Assembly: GCF_001263175.1 (NCBI RefSeq)
Contig: NZ_CP012332.1
Coordinates: 1,609,501 to 1,673,500 of the forward strand
DNA length: 64,000 nt
Source of the DNA: Vulgatibacter incomptus
GTDB taxonomy: Bacteria; Myxococcota; Myxococcia; Myxococcales; Vulgatibacteraceae
Reading direction: 5' to 3'
Positions 1-8,702 of this stretch are shown one piece after another (within the stretch, counting starts at the first letter, position 1; each line of letters starts with the position of its first letter). Under the pieces are notes generated by a model. The model saw only the letters and a program-made list of their open reading frames with translations, had not been told where the DNA came from and made no database searches. A program made the translations under genes and the position numbers.

Positions 1-25
1 GCTTTTCTGGGTGCCCTATCCCTGA
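1..25 (+). CDS. C-terminal tail of a paralogue of the next gene (partial)
   Basis: The first bases read in frame as LFWVPYP followed by TGA at 23-25. The next gene ends with the same seven residues and a TGA at 2007-2009. The window therefore begins inside the last codons of a tandem paralogue of the 117-2009 lipoprotein. Only the tail is visible, so its length and domain content cannot be described. Bases 26-116 hold no gene; they contain the ribosome-binding site of the next gene. Confidence 0.7.
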
Positions 26-116
26 CGAGGCGGAGATCGAACCCGATCGCCGCGTCCGAGATCAAAAATCAGAACTCAACGCATCTTGCGCAGTCGACAC
101 GACTTGGAGGGGAATC

Positions 117-2009
117 TTGTACCGACATCACGTTCTTTCGTTTTTTCTGGCCGGCGCGATCGCTGGCTGCGCCGGCGAGATGGGCCCCGCCGGTCCCGCG
201 GGCCCTGCAGGTGAGGAGGCGGAATCCTGCACGGTCTCGAGCGTAGACGGCGTCGCCGTGATCATCTGCCCCGACGGCACGAGCACGACGGTCACGTGCA
301 ACGTAGAGAGCAATGGCGACGGAACCCACACCATCACCTGCCCGGGCGGTGGCTCGGTGGTGGTTCGCGACGGCGAGCAGCTCCCGAGCGGCTCGATCGC
401 GGGGACGGTGACGCGCTACGGTCTCCCCGCCATCTCCGGCATCAAGGCCGAGGTGCTCGAGCTCGATCGATCCGCGCTCACGGACGACGCGGGCCGCTTC
501 TTCCTCGATGACATCCGCCCGGGCGTCTACCGGATCCGGTTCACGTATCCTGGCTACGCTCCGCTCGAGTTGGCGAACGTGTTGGTCTTCGGCAACCGGG
601 TAGACGCGGGCGAATCGGTCCTCAAGGTGGGGCGGCTCATCGCCACCGGTGACGTCGGGTGGGAGCTGTCTCCGGACGAGTCGAAGGTGGCCGTGTTGGC
701 GAACCACGAGAGGGGAGCTCTCTCGGTGGTCGAGCTATTCCGAGGGGAGGCGCACATGGTCGCGCCTGACGCCGACGATCCGTACTTCCTGGACGATCGT
801 TTCCTCGTCTACAGAACCGGCTCCGACGCGTCGAACGTGGTCGTGTACGACTATCTGGTCGGATCGTCGACGGTAGTTGGTTCGAACGTTCACTCGATCG
901 CTGCCCTCGGCGGGCTGTTCCTCGAAGGCGAGACGGGGATCCGCTTCGTGCGTCTCCCTGGTTTCGAGACCACCGACCTCCCCGGCGTTGGGGTGACCTA
1001 CATCTCGAGGGACGGCCGCTATGTGGCGCTAGCTGACATCGGCTGGCAGCCGCTGGGCATCTTCGACACGACCAGGGGCGAGCTGATCCAGCCGGAGGAC
1101 CCCATGGATGCCTTCTACGCCGTGGATCCCGTCCGGGGTCAGATGGCGTACTTCCGCGAGATCGGCGACGTCTACTGGCTCGTCGTTCTCGATCCGGCAA
1201 CCGGCTGGTCCACGTCGGTCGAGCCGGTCCCCGGCCCCGGGGCGATCTGGTGGTCGGAGGACGGCAACCTGCTCGGCTACATTGGAACGGACGGGATCCG
1301 GATCCACGACTTGGAGGGAGGCACGGTCCTGGGCCTGGGAATCACGGACCCGTGGGGCATGAGCTTCAGCCCAACCGGGCGCTTCGTCTTCGTGCCGACG
1401 TTTTGGGGAACGACGGTCGTCGACCGCGTGAGCGGCGAGCTCTGGTCAGTGGAGAACGGCTGGGGCTGGACCTTCACCGAGTCCGAGCGGTGGGCCTTCG
1501 TGAGAACGTGGCGGAATGTCGAGATGCTCGACACGACGGACGGTTCGACACGGTGGATCGATTCCGAGCTCGACCAGTTCTTCCCTCTCCCCGGCGAGGA
1601 GCTCTTCTTCGCAGCGGCCTACGGCCAGGCCTTCTTCTACGACCCGGTCACCGAGGAGCGGACCGAGCTGGGCGAGGGCGCGAAATGGGTGCCGAGCGAC
1701 GACCACTCACGAGTGATGTTCACCGACCCGGTCACGGGGCACCTCTCGGTGCTCGACCTGGGGACCCGGACCACCTCCGATCTGGGCGTCAAGGGCGTGG
1801 CGAGCGCCCCGGCTGGCGATCACTTCCTCGCGATCACGAACATGGATCGACTCGCCTTCGGCCTGATCGGCGACGGCGCATGGTTCCCGCTCGACGAGCA
1901 GCTCGTGTACAGGGACGTGTACCGCACCGGATTCTTCTATCAGACGAGGGACTTGAGCCGACCTACGGACTCTGCCGACCTCCGGCTGTTCTGGGTGCCC
2001 TACCCCTGA
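117..2009 (+). CDS. Surface lipoprotein with collagen-like stretch, carboxypeptidase-regulatory-like domain and beta-propeller
   Basis: The product is 630 aa and starts at TTG 117, chosen because GGAGGG lies 6-11 bases upstream. The N-terminus is a lipoprotein signal with lipobox AIAGC (Cys about 18), followed by a GPAGPAGPAG collagen-like run. Residues about 90-165 look like a carboxypeptidase-regulatory-like beta-sandwich (GSIAGTVTRYGLPAISG, then FFLDDIRPGVYRIRF). The remainder is repeated beta-strand units with WSEDG and SPTGRFVF motifs, typical of a WD40-like or TolB-like propeller. It probably sits on the outer membrane; no enzymatic motif is visible and the ligand is unknown. The identical C-terminal tail just upstream shows it is one of at least two tandem copies. 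Confidence 0.85.
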   Translation: MYRHHVLSFFLAGAIAGCAGEMGPAGPAGPAGEEAESCTVSSVDGVAVIICPDGTSTTVTCNVESNGDGTHTITCPGGGSVVVRDGEQLPSGSIAGTVTRYGLPAISGIKAEVLELDRSALTDDAGRFFLDDIRPGVYRIRFTYPGYAPLELANVLVFGNRVDAGESVLKVGRLIATGDVGWELSPDESKVAVLANHERGALSVVELFRGEAHMVAPDADDPYFLDDRFLVYRTGSDASNVVVYDYLVGSSTVVGSNVHSIAALGGLFLEGETGIRFVRLPGFETTDLPGVGVTYISRDGRYVALADIGWQPLGIFDTTRGELIQPEDPMDAFYAVDPVRGQMAYFREIGDVYWLVVLDPATGWSTSVEPVPGPGAIWWSEDGNLLGYIGTDGIRIHDLEGGTVLGLGITDPWGMSFSPTGRFVFVPTFWGTTVVDRVSGELWSVENGWGWTFTESERWAFVRTWRNVEMLDTTDGSTRWIDSELDQFFPLPGEELFFAAAYGQAFFYDPVTEERTELGEGAKWVPSDDHSRVMFTDPVTGHLSVLDLGTRTTSDLGVKGVASAPAGDHFLAITNMDRLAFGLIGDGAWFPLDEQLVYRDVYRTGFFYQTRDLSRPTDSADLRLFWVPYP

Positions 2010-2022
2010 TAGCCGCCTGAAT

Positions 2023-2059
2023 CGATGCCGCTCGCCGCACTGGCCGGCGGGTGGCATCG
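2023..2059. terminator. Bidirectional terminator between convergent genes
   Basis: CGATGCC (2023-2029) pairs with GGCATCG (2053-2059), with further pairing inside the stem. The hairpin lies between the end of the lipoprotein gene and the end of the minus-strand VOC gene, the expected place for a shared terminator. There is no strong T-run. Confidence 0.55.
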
Positions 2060-2067
2060 CGAGAAGG

Positions 2068-2436
2068 TCAGCCGACCGTGTTGGGGAAGTGCGGGTTCTC
2101 GATGACGCCGAAGGCGTTGCCGAAGGGATCGCGCACGATCGCCGTGATGATGCCCTCCCCCACGTCCTGCGGCTCGTGGAGCGACTGGGCGCCGAGGCCG
2201 AGGAGCCGGGCGTACTCCTTGCGCGCGTCCCCGACGCCCCAGTAGGCGACGCCGCCGTCCACGCCGGGCTTGGCGTCCGGCACGAGACCGAGCTCGAAGC
2301 CGGCGACGTTGAAGCCGACGTAGAACGGCTGATCGAAGTACGGGGCCTTGCCCAACACCTCGATGTACCAGGCCTTGGCGGCGTCGAGGTCCGGAGCGGC
2401 GTAGCTGGCGGTGCGCAGGCCGAGATAGTGCGTCAT
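2068..2436 (-). CDS. VOC family (glyoxalase/bleomycin resistance-like) protein
   Basis: The product is 122 aa, one vicinal-oxygen-chelate subunit. The N-terminal half reads LRTASYAAPDLDAAKAWYIE and the C-terminal half ends IVRDPFGNAFGVIENP, the usual DPxGNxxGxxxNP signature. The open frame continues far upstream, but that part is antisense to the transporter gene. ATG 2436 is chosen because GGGAGG precedes it at good spacing. Family members bind metal and act on diverse small substrates, so no substrate is proposed. It is divergent from the peptide transporter, with about 100 bp of shared promoter space. Confidence 0.85.
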   Translation of the reverse strand: MTHYLGLRTASYAAPDLDAAKAWYIEVLGKAPYFDQPFYVGFNVAGFELGLVPDAKPGVDGGVAYWGVGDARKEYARLLGLGAQSLHEPQDVGEGIITAIVRDPFGNAFGVIENPHFPNTVG

Positions 2437-2538
2437 TCGTTCCTCCCTTGATTGCGCAAGGTTCCTGAACATCGGTTCCGTCGTCAAGGAGTTCCACGGT
2501 GGGAGCGCGCCGCGGCCTCTTCTGCTATGCAGGGCGAC

Positions 2539-4116
2539 ATGACGCCAGCCGCACCCGCCGCTCTGGACGCCCGCCCGAGCTTCCCCAGGCAGATCCCCTT
2601 CATCATCGGCAACGAGGCGTGCGAGCGCTTCAGCTTCTACGGGATGCGGAACATCCTCACGGCCTTCCTGGTCGGCTGGCTGCTCCTGGGAACGCCCGAC
2701 GCCGCGCAGCGACAGGCGGACGCGAAGGAGGTCTTCCACCTCTTCGTGATGGGGGTCTACTTCTTCCCCCTCCTCGGCGGCTGGCTGGCGGATCGCTGGC
2801 TCGGAAAGTACCGCACGATCCTCTGGCTGAGCCTCCTCTACTGCGTGGGCCACGCCTTCCTCGCGTTCTTCGAGTCGAGCAGGACCGGCTTCTACACGGG
2901 GCTCTTCCTCATCGCGCTGGGCTCCGGCGGCATCAAGCCCTGTGTCTCGGCCTTCGTGGGCGACCAGTTCGACCAGTCGAACAAGGCCCTCGCACGCGTG
3001 GTGTTCGACGCCTTCTACTGGATCATCAACTTCGGCTCCTTCTTCGCCTCGCTGCTGATCCCCCTCACCCTCGACGCCTACGGGCCGAGCGTGGCCTTCG
3101 GGATCCCGGGCGCGCTGATGTTCGTCGCGACGGTGATCTTCTGGGCGGGCCGCAAGCGCTACGTGAACGTTCCGCCCGCTGCGCGGGATCCGAACGGCTT
3201 CGTGGGAGTTGCGCGGACGGCGCTCCTGACGGCCCGCGCCGGTGAAGGCCGCCCGGGCCTGGCGCTGGCCGGCGGCGGCGGGGTCTTCGCCCTGGGAACG
3301 CTGGCGGCTTCGCCCTGGCTGGGCTTCGTCGCCACCCTCTGCCTGGCGATCGTGCTCTTCCTCGCGGCCTTCGGCGGCGGCGTGCTCCTGCAGCTCGAGC
3401 GGGCCCGCGGCCTCCATCCCGACGAGGACATCGAGGGGGTGCGCGCGGTGCTTCGACTCCTGGTGATCTTCGCGCTGGTGACGCCCTTCTGGTCCCTCTT
3501 CGACCAGAAGGCCTCCACGTGGGTCCTCCAGGCGCAGAACATGGAGCTCCCGGGCTGGGCCTGGTTCAAGAGCGCGTCGCAGATGCAGGCGCTGAACCCG
3601 CTGCTGGTGATGGCGCTCATCCCCTTCAACAACCTGGTCCTCTACCCCACCCTCGGGCGCCTCGGGATCCGGGTGACGCCGCTCCGCCGCATGACGGCGG
3701 GGATCGTGTTCTCGGCCCTCGCCTGGCTCGTGGTCGGTGGGATCCAGCTCACCCTGGACGGCGGCGCCACGCCGTCGATCCTCTGGCAGGTGGTGCCCTA
3801 CGCGATGCTGACCTTCGGCGAGGTGCTGGTCTCGGCCACCGGCCTCGAGTTCGCGTACAGCCAGGCGCCGGCGAAGATGAAGGGCGCCCTGATGAGCTTC
3901 TGGAGCCTGTCTGTGACGGTCGGGAACCTCTGGGTCCTCCTGGTGAACGCTGCGGTGAAGAACGAGGCGGTGACCGAGGCGATCGCGTCCACGGGGACGG
4001 GCGTCGCCGCGTTCCAGATGTTCTTCTTCTGCGCCTTTGCCCTTCTCGCGGCGGTGGCCTTCGGTCTCTACGCCAGGCGGTATCGGATGGTCGACCACTA
4101 CCGCGCGGCCGCGTGA
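2539..4116 (+). CDS. POT/PTR family proton-dependent oligopeptide transporter
   Basis: The product is 525 aa. The POT signatures are FYGMRNILTAFL near the N-terminus (the ExxERFxYYG region, here NEACERFSFYGM) and GGIKPCVSAFVGDQF. About twelve to fourteen hydrophobic segments follow. The family imports di- and tripeptides using the proton gradient across the inner membrane. ATG 2539 is preferred because AGGG stands five bases upstream; ATG 2527 and a TTG at 2452 are in frame but less likely. The pseudouridine-synthase-like gene follows 13 bases downstream and may be co-transcribed. Confidence 0.92.
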   Translation: MTPAAPAALDARPSFPRQIPFIIGNEACERFSFYGMRNILTAFLVGWLLLGTPDAAQRQADAKEVFHLFVMGVYFFPLLGGWLADRWLGKYRTILWLSLLYCVGHAFLAFFESSRTGFYTGLFLIALGSGGIKPCVSAFVGDQFDQSNKALARVVFDAFYWIINFGSFFASLLIPLTLDAYGPSVAFGIPGALMFVATVIFWAGRKRYVNVPPAARDPNGFVGVARTALLTARAGEGRPGLALAGGGGVFALGTLAASPWLGFVATLCLAIVLFLAAFGGGVLLQLERARGLHPDEDIEGVRAVLRLLVIFALVTPFWSLFDQKASTWVLQAQNMELPGWAWFKSASQMQALNPLLVMALIPFNNLVLYPTLGRLGIRVTPLRRMTAGIVFSALAWLVVGGIQLTLDGGATPSILWQVVPYAMLTFGEVLVSATGLEFAYSQAPAKMKGALMSFWSLSVTVGNLWVLLVNAAVKNEAVTEAIASTGTGVAAFQMFFFCAFALLAAVAFGLYARRYRMVDHYRAAA

Positions 4117-4129
4117 CCGGAGGCGGGGC

Positions 4130-5023
4130 GTGAAGAACCGGGGCTTCTCTTACCGCGAGACGATCGATCGGCGCGGCGCGGGCCACGTGGTCCTCGATTG
4201 GCTGGCGGCGAGCCACCAGCACTCGAGCCGCGAGACGTGGCAGGAGCGGATCCATCGCGGCGAGGTCGAGCTCGACGAACGCCCGGCTACCGAGGGCGAT
4301 CGGCTCGCCCCCGGCCAGGTGCTCGTCTGGCACCGCCCCGCCTGGGACGAGCCGGAGGTGCCGCGATCCTTCGAGGTCCTCTTCGAGGACGAAGCGATCC
4401 TGGCGGTGTCCAAGCCGAGCGGCCTCCCGACGATGCCCGCCGGCGGCTTCTACTTGAACACGCTCTGGTCGCTGGTGCGGGAGCGCGATCCGGAGGCCTC
4501 CCCCTGCCACCGCCTGGGCCGCGGGACCTCCGGGATCGTGCTCTTCACGCGGACGGCGTCGGCGAGCGCCGCCCTGTCGGCGACGTTCAGGGACAGGGGC
4601 ATCCGCAAGGTCTACCGGACGCTGGCGGAGGGGGCTCCTCCCTGGGCGGAGCTCGACATCGCGCAGCCCATCGGGCCAGTGGAGCACGCGCGGCTGGGCA
4701 CCATTCACGCCGCGAGCCCGAGCGGGAAGGCGGCGCGAAGCCGCGTGCACGTGCTCGAGCGCCGCGGCGACGCCTTCCTCGCGGACGTGGAGATCGAGAC
4801 GGGCCGGCCGCACCAGATCCGGATCCACCTCGCCTGGGCCGGTCACCCGCTGGTCGGCGATCCGCTCTACCTGCGGGGAGGCGTTCCGCGGCCGGACGCG
4901 CTCCCTGGCGACGAGGGCTACGCGCTCCACGCCCTTCGGGTCGGCTTCCCGCACCCTTCCAACGGCGATTGGACGGAGATCGAGGCGCCAGCGCCCGCCG
5001 GGCTCCTGACTCGGGCCCCCTAG
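4130..5023 (+). CDS. RluA-family pseudouridine synthase-like protein with Gly at the catalytic Asp position
   Basis: The product is 297 aa and starts at GTG 4130 with GGAGGCGG just upstream. It has an N-terminal S4-like segment and then the RluA-type core: ILAVSKPSGLPTMP, the motif-II region, GRPHQIRIHLAWAGHPLVGDPLY, and a C-terminal segment. In this family the catalytic residue is the Asp of HRLDxxTSG. Here the reading is HRLGRGTSG, so Gly stands at that place, while the surrounding motif and the HQIRIH loop are intact. It may therefore be an inactive or altered RNA-binding protein, or it may use another residue. It lies 13 bp after the peptide transporter gene. Confidence 0.85.
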   Translation: MKNRGFSYRETIDRRGAGHVVLDWLAASHQHSSRETWQERIHRGEVELDERPATEGDRLAPGQVLVWHRPAWDEPEVPRSFEVLFEDEAILAVSKPSGLPTMPAGGFYLNTLWSLVRERDPEASPCHRLGRGTSGIVLFTRTASASAALSATFRDRGIRKVYRTLAEGAPPWAELDIAQPIGPVEHARLGTIHAASPSGKAARSRVHVLERRGDAFLADVEIETGRPHQIRIHLAWAGHPLVGDPLYLRGGVPRPDALPGDEGYALHALRVGFPHPSNGDWTEIEAPAPAGLLTRAP

Positions 5024-5173
5024 CCTGCCGGGGGGACGTTTCCGCGGAAACGCGCGGGCCATACCCGACTGCCAGGCGGGCCCTCGTGCGCCTGGCGTGG
5101 AAAGGCTCTTTCCGTTCGGTGTCGTCTATGCGACGTAGGGGGCCGGGCGTTGCAAGGCCCCGGAGGAATTGCC

Positions 5174-5743
5174 GTGAGACGTGCCCCGCTCCACCTGCTG
5201 CTCGCCGCGACCCTGTCGGCGCCTCTCGCGGCGCGCGCCGAAGAGGACCCCCAGGCGCCCGTCGGGACGGAAATCGAGGCCGTCGAGGCACCTCCCGCTC
5301 CTGCCCCGGCCCCTCCCCCTGCCGAGCCCGTGCCGCTGGCTGCTCAGGTCGTCACGACTGATGGCCTGCAGGTCGCCCTCCAGCCGGAGGGCGCCGGCGA
5401 CACGAACGCCGAAGGAATCCCCGCCGAGGCGACGATCGTTCTCACCTCGGAGCACGCCCTCACCGACCTCCGGATCCGCCTGGTGGACGAGGCTGGGAAG
5501 CTCGTCCCCTCCGACGACCGCGCGACCATCGGCAAGGGCACCCGCTACGAGCTCCGGCCCCAGGGCGGCCTGGTGACCGGAACGCGCTATCGCCTCCTGG
5601 TGGACGGAAATAGCAGCTCCCACCCCTCGAGCGTCGACGGGACCACGTTTGCCGGCCGCAGCTTCTCGTTCCGAACCGCCGGCGAGAAGCCGGCGCCCCC
5701 TCCTCCGCCAGCGAAGGCGCCACGGAAGGCCAAGCGGCGGTAG
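5174..5743 (+). CDS. Secreted protein of unknown function with Ig-like C-terminal region
   Basis: The product is 189 aa. GTG 5174 is chosen because GGAGGAA lies at 5162-5168, and it gives a clean Sec signal peptide (MRRAPLHLLLAATLSAPLAARA). A Pro/Ala-rich spacer (PAPAPAPPPAEP) is followed by a domain of about 110 residues rich in beta-strand pattern (ATIVLTSEHALTDLRIRLVDEAG, then GTRYRLLVDG), like bacterial Ig-type modules. The tail is Pro/Lys-rich (PPPPPAKAPRKAKRR). I do not recognise a family function. Bases 5744-5863, before the sulfatase, hold no visible gene. Confidence 0.75.
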   Translation: MRRAPLHLLLAATLSAPLAARAEEDPQAPVGTEIEAVEAPPAPAPAPPPAEPVPLAAQVVTTDGLQVALQPEGAGDTNAEGIPAEATIVLTSEHALTDLRIRLVDEAGKLVPSDDRATIGKGTRYELRPQGGLVTGTRYRLLVDGNSSSHPSSVDGTTFAGRSFSFRTAGEKPAPPPPPAKAPRKAKRR

Positions 5744-5863
5744 CGGCAAGCGCCAGTCGCCACGCGACGACAGCCGACACGATAGGCGAAGGAGGCCGAG
5801 AGCGCTCCTTGCCCGCTCCGGGGCTGTGCATAGCTTCGAGGTTCCGCGAACAGGAGCCTCGAC

Positions 5864-7426
5864 ATGGCCGCTTCTCGAACAACGGCGGGCCCGAAGCCCA
5901 ACGTCCTCGTGATCTTCGGCGACGACATCGGGATCTGGAATCTCTCCTGCTACAGCTCCGGGATGATGGGCTATCGCACGCCCAACATCGATCGCATCGC
6001 CGCCGAAGGGATGCGCTTCACCGATTTCTACGGTGAGCAGAGCTGCACCGCGGGCCGCGCGTCGTTCGCCACGGGGCAGTCGGTATTCCGGACGGGATTG
6101 AGCAAGGTCGGGATGCCGGGCGCCGACGTGGGGCTGCAGGCGGGGGATCCGACGATCGCCGAGCTCCTCAAGCCGCTGGGCTACGCCACCGGCCAGTTCG
6201 GGAAGAACCACTTCGGCGATCTCAACAAGTACCTGCCCACGATGCACGGCTTCGACGAGTTCTTCGGGAACCTCTACCACCTGAACGCCGAGCAGGATCC
6301 CGAGGATCCGGACTACCCGGATCCGAAGGACTTCCCCCACTTCCGGGAGCGCTTCGGCCCACGCGGTGTGCTCCACGCCTGGGCGACGGACGAGGACGAT
6401 TCGACCGAGGAGCCGCGATGGGGCCGGGTCGGCAAGCAGCGGATCGAGGACACCGGCCCGCTCACCATCGAGCGCATGAAGACCTGCGACGACGAGTTCG
6501 TGGGGGCGGCGAAGGACTGGATCCGGCGGCAGCACGGCGCGAAGAAGCCCTGGTTCTGCTGGCTCAACACGACCCACATGCACCTGCGCACCCACACGAA
6601 GCCGGACAGCGTGGGCCAGGCGGGGCGGTGGCAGTCGCGCTACCACGACACGATGATCGACCACGATCGCAACGTGGGCGAGATGCTGAAGCTCCTCGAC
6701 GACCTCGGCATCGCCGACGACACCATCGTCGTCTACAGCACGGACAACGGGCCCCACATGAACTCGTGGCCCGACGGCGCGATGACGCCGTTCCGCAGCG
6801 AGAAGGACACCAACTGGGAGGGCGCCTTCCGAGTTCCGGCGCTGGTCCGCTGGCCCGGCAGGATCCCCGCGGGGAAGGTGTCGAACGACATCGTCTCGCA
6901 CCACGACTGGCTGCCCACGTTCCTGGCGGCGGCGGGCGAGTCGGACATCGTCCGGAAGCTGAAGGCCGGACACCAGGCCGCCGGAAAGACCTTCAAGGTC
7001 CACATCGACGGCTACGACCTCCTTCCCTACCTGACGGGGAAGGAGGAGAAGGGCCCGCGCGAGGGCTTCATCTACTTCAACGACGACGGCGATCTGGTGG
7101 CGCTGCGCTACGACAACTGGAAGGCCGTCTTCATGGAGCAGCGGTCCCCTGGGACGCTGGAGCTCTGGGCCGAGCCCTTCGTCGCGCTTCGAATCCCGAA
7201 GCTCTACAACCTGCGGACCGATCCCTTCGAGCGCGCCGACACGACCTCCAACTCCTATTGGGACTGGTACCTCAGCAAGTCCTACCTGATCATGGCGGCC
7301 CAGTCGGTGGTCGGCCGCTTCCTCGAGACCTTCGAGAAGTTCCCGCCCCGTCAGAAGGCGGCGTCCTTCACGATCGATCAGGTGATGGAGAAGATGGAGC
7401 GCTCGATCAGCGGCTACGGTCGCTGA
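5864..7426 (+). CDS. Cys-type sulfatase (arylsulfatase family)
   Basis: The product is 520 aa, starting at ATG 5864 with AGGAG ten bases upstream. The N-terminus carries the metal-binding segment NVLVIFGDDIG. The formylglycine motif is CTAGR at about residue 64, a C-x-A-x-R site whose Cys must be oxidised by a formylglycine-generating enzyme. Further expected elements are GKNHFGD and VVYSTDNGPH (second metal-site Asp/Asn). There is no signal peptide, so it would act in the cytoplasm unless exported by another route. The activating enzyme is not in this window. The substrate cannot be read from the sequence. Confidence 0.92.
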   Translation: MAASRTTAGPKPNVLVIFGDDIGIWNLSCYSSGMMGYRTPNIDRIAAEGMRFTDFYGEQSCTAGRASFATGQSVFRTGLSKVGMPGADVGLQAGDPTIAELLKPLGYATGQFGKNHFGDLNKYLPTMHGFDEFFGNLYHLNAEQDPEDPDYPDPKDFPHFRERFGPRGVLHAWATDEDDSTEEPRWGRVGKQRIEDTGPLTIERMKTCDDEFVGAAKDWIRRQHGAKKPWFCWLNTTHMHLRTHTKPDSVGQAGRWQSRYHDTMIDHDRNVGEMLKLLDDLGIADDTIVVYSTDNGPHMNSWPDGAMTPFRSEKDTNWEGAFRVPALVRWPGRIPAGKVSNDIVSHHDWLPTFLAAAGESDIVRKLKAGHQAAGKTFKVHIDGYDLLPYLTGKEEKGPREGFIYFNDDGDLVALRYDNWKAVFMEQRSPGTLELWAEPFVALRIPKLYNLRTDPFERADTTSNSYWDWYLSKSYLIMAAQSVVGRFLETFEKFPPRQKAASFTIDQVMEKMERSISGYGR

Positions 7427-7454
7427 GGGGGGCCGAGAGCCAGGCCCCTGCAGC

Positions 7455-8273
7455 TCAGAAGCGCGACCGCAGCTCCCCGAGGATCTTCGAGACGTCGTAG
7501 AGGACGTCGCCCCTCTCGTAGATCCGCACCGGCTCGATGGGCAGCCCGGTCTGCTCGACGAGCCGGTTGTAGCCGATGTCGAAGAGGGGCCGGAGCTGGA
7601 TGGCGTCGTAGAGGTTGTATTCGACCAGCGTGCAGAGCGCGCCCAGGTCGCGATCGTCATCCCAGCGATGCCAGAGGCGCACGGCCTCGTATCCGTCGAC
7701 GCCCTCCACCTCGCCGGGACGGGTGAGGCCCAGCCGCGCCTCGATCTTCTTGAGCCCACCCTGCTCGCCGAGGCGCTTGAACACCGAGCGCAGGTCGACG
7801 TGGACGGGCGGGATCGGCAGGCCGGGGAAGGCGCGCCGGAGGACGGGGAGGTCGAACGAGGCGCCGTTGAAGGTGACGACGACGTCGTAGCCTTCGAGCA
7901 TCTCGCCGAGCCCGTTCATGCTCACGCCGCGGACGAACGCGCGCGGGCCGTCCTCGCCGTGGACCGCCACGGAGGTCACGACGTCGGTGAAACCGTCCGT
8001 CTCGATGTCGAGGAAGCAGGTCCGCCCGAGGGCCCAGGGCCAGAGACGCCAGTGCTCGGCCGGCGAGATCCGCCTGGCCAGGCCTCGCACGTCGCCCTCT
8101 TCGAAGAGGGCCTGGAGCTCGTCGATGCCCCGGCGCAGGCCGTCGTCGAGCCGAGGCGACAGGAGGACGCCAGAGCGAGGGACCTCGTTCCACGACCGGA
8201 TCCCCTTGGCCCAGAGCTCCCGCTCTCGGGACGGCCCGATGCCGGGGAGGCCGCGGAAGGTCGAGGTGATCAT
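7455..8273 (-). CDS. Ribonuclease H-like exonuclease domain protein (YprB type)
   Basis: The product is 272 aa. The DEDD-type exonuclease motifs are FLDIETDGF (motif I, about residue 95), VVTFNGASFDLPVLRRAF (motif II) and a C-terminal YNLYDAIQLRPL (motif III Asp). The N-terminus GLPGIGPSRERELWAKGI resembles a helix-hairpin-helix. This matches the RNase_H_2/YprB family of predicted 3'-5' nucleases. Its start abuts the stop of the NUDIX gene upstream with no gap, so the two are translated together at the end of a minus-strand operon with the BamB-like and TPR genes. Confidence 0.85.
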   Translation of the reverse strand: MITSTFRGLPGIGPSRERELWAKGIRSWNEVPRSGVLLSPRLDDGLRRGIDELQALFEEGDVRGLARRISPAEHWRLWPWALGRTCFLDIETDGFTDVVTSVAVHGEDGPRAFVRGVSMNGLGEMLEGYDVVVTFNGASFDLPVLRRAFPGLPIPPVHVDLRSVFKRLGEQGGLKKIEARLGLTRPGEVEGVDGYEAVRLWHRWDDDRDLGALCTLVEYNLYDAIQLRPLFDIGYNRLVEQTGLPIEPVRIYERGDVLYDVSKILGELRSRF

Positions 8274-8672
8274 CTAGCCGAGCTCGCCCGACGCGAGGAG
8301 CGGCAGGAGCGGCAAGTCGGCCTCGCAGAAGGGAAGCTCGGGCAGCCGCGAGCGCTCGACCCAGGCGAGCTGATGGGCCTCGTAGGGCTGCGGGACCGCG
8401 TCCGGGGACATGCGCGCGCGGTACAGGGCCAGCTCCACTGCGAGGTCGGCGTAGACGTGGGCGGTCTCCCAGAGCTTGGGGCCCACCTCCACCTGGACGC
8501 CGAGCTCCTCGGAGCACTCGCGGGCGACCGCGGCCTCGTCGCTCTCGCCGGCCTCGACCTTGCCGCCGGGGAACTCCCAGAGCAGGCCGCGGCTCTTTCC
8601 CGGCGGCCGCTGCTGCACGAGGATCGTCTCGCCCCGCGACAGGAGCGCCGCCACTACCCGCACGCGCTTCAC
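8274..8672 (-). CDS. NUDIX hydrolase, MutT-like (deoxy)nucleoside triphosphate pyrophosphohydrolase
   Basis: The product is 132 aa, starting at GTG 8672. The NUDIX box runs from GGKVEAGESDEAAVAREC to SEELGV (about residues 36-59), with every catalytic Glu present. The preceding QQRPPGKSRGLLWEFPGGK is typical of MutT-type enzymes that remove 8-oxo-dGTP. It lies 30 bp downstream of the BamB-like gene and directly abuts the exonuclease gene, consistent with a nucleic-acid quality-control pair in one operon. Confidence 0.92.
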   Translation of the reverse strand: MKRVRVVAALLSRGETILVQQRPPGKSRGLLWEFPGGKVEAGESDEAAVARECSEELGVQVEVGPKLWETAHVYADLAVELALYRARMSPDAVPQPYEAHQLAWVERSRLPELPFCEADLPLLPLLASGELG

Positions 8673-8702
8673 GCTTCGGACCTCACCGCTCCGACGGACA
8701 CT

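Noticed and set aside
2437-4098. Long minus-strand open frame joined to the VOC protein (676 residues in total)
   Set aside because: The extra part is antisense to the POT transporter gene, is Glu/Arg/His-rich low complexity, and the VOC gene has its own ATG and ribosome-binding site at 2436.
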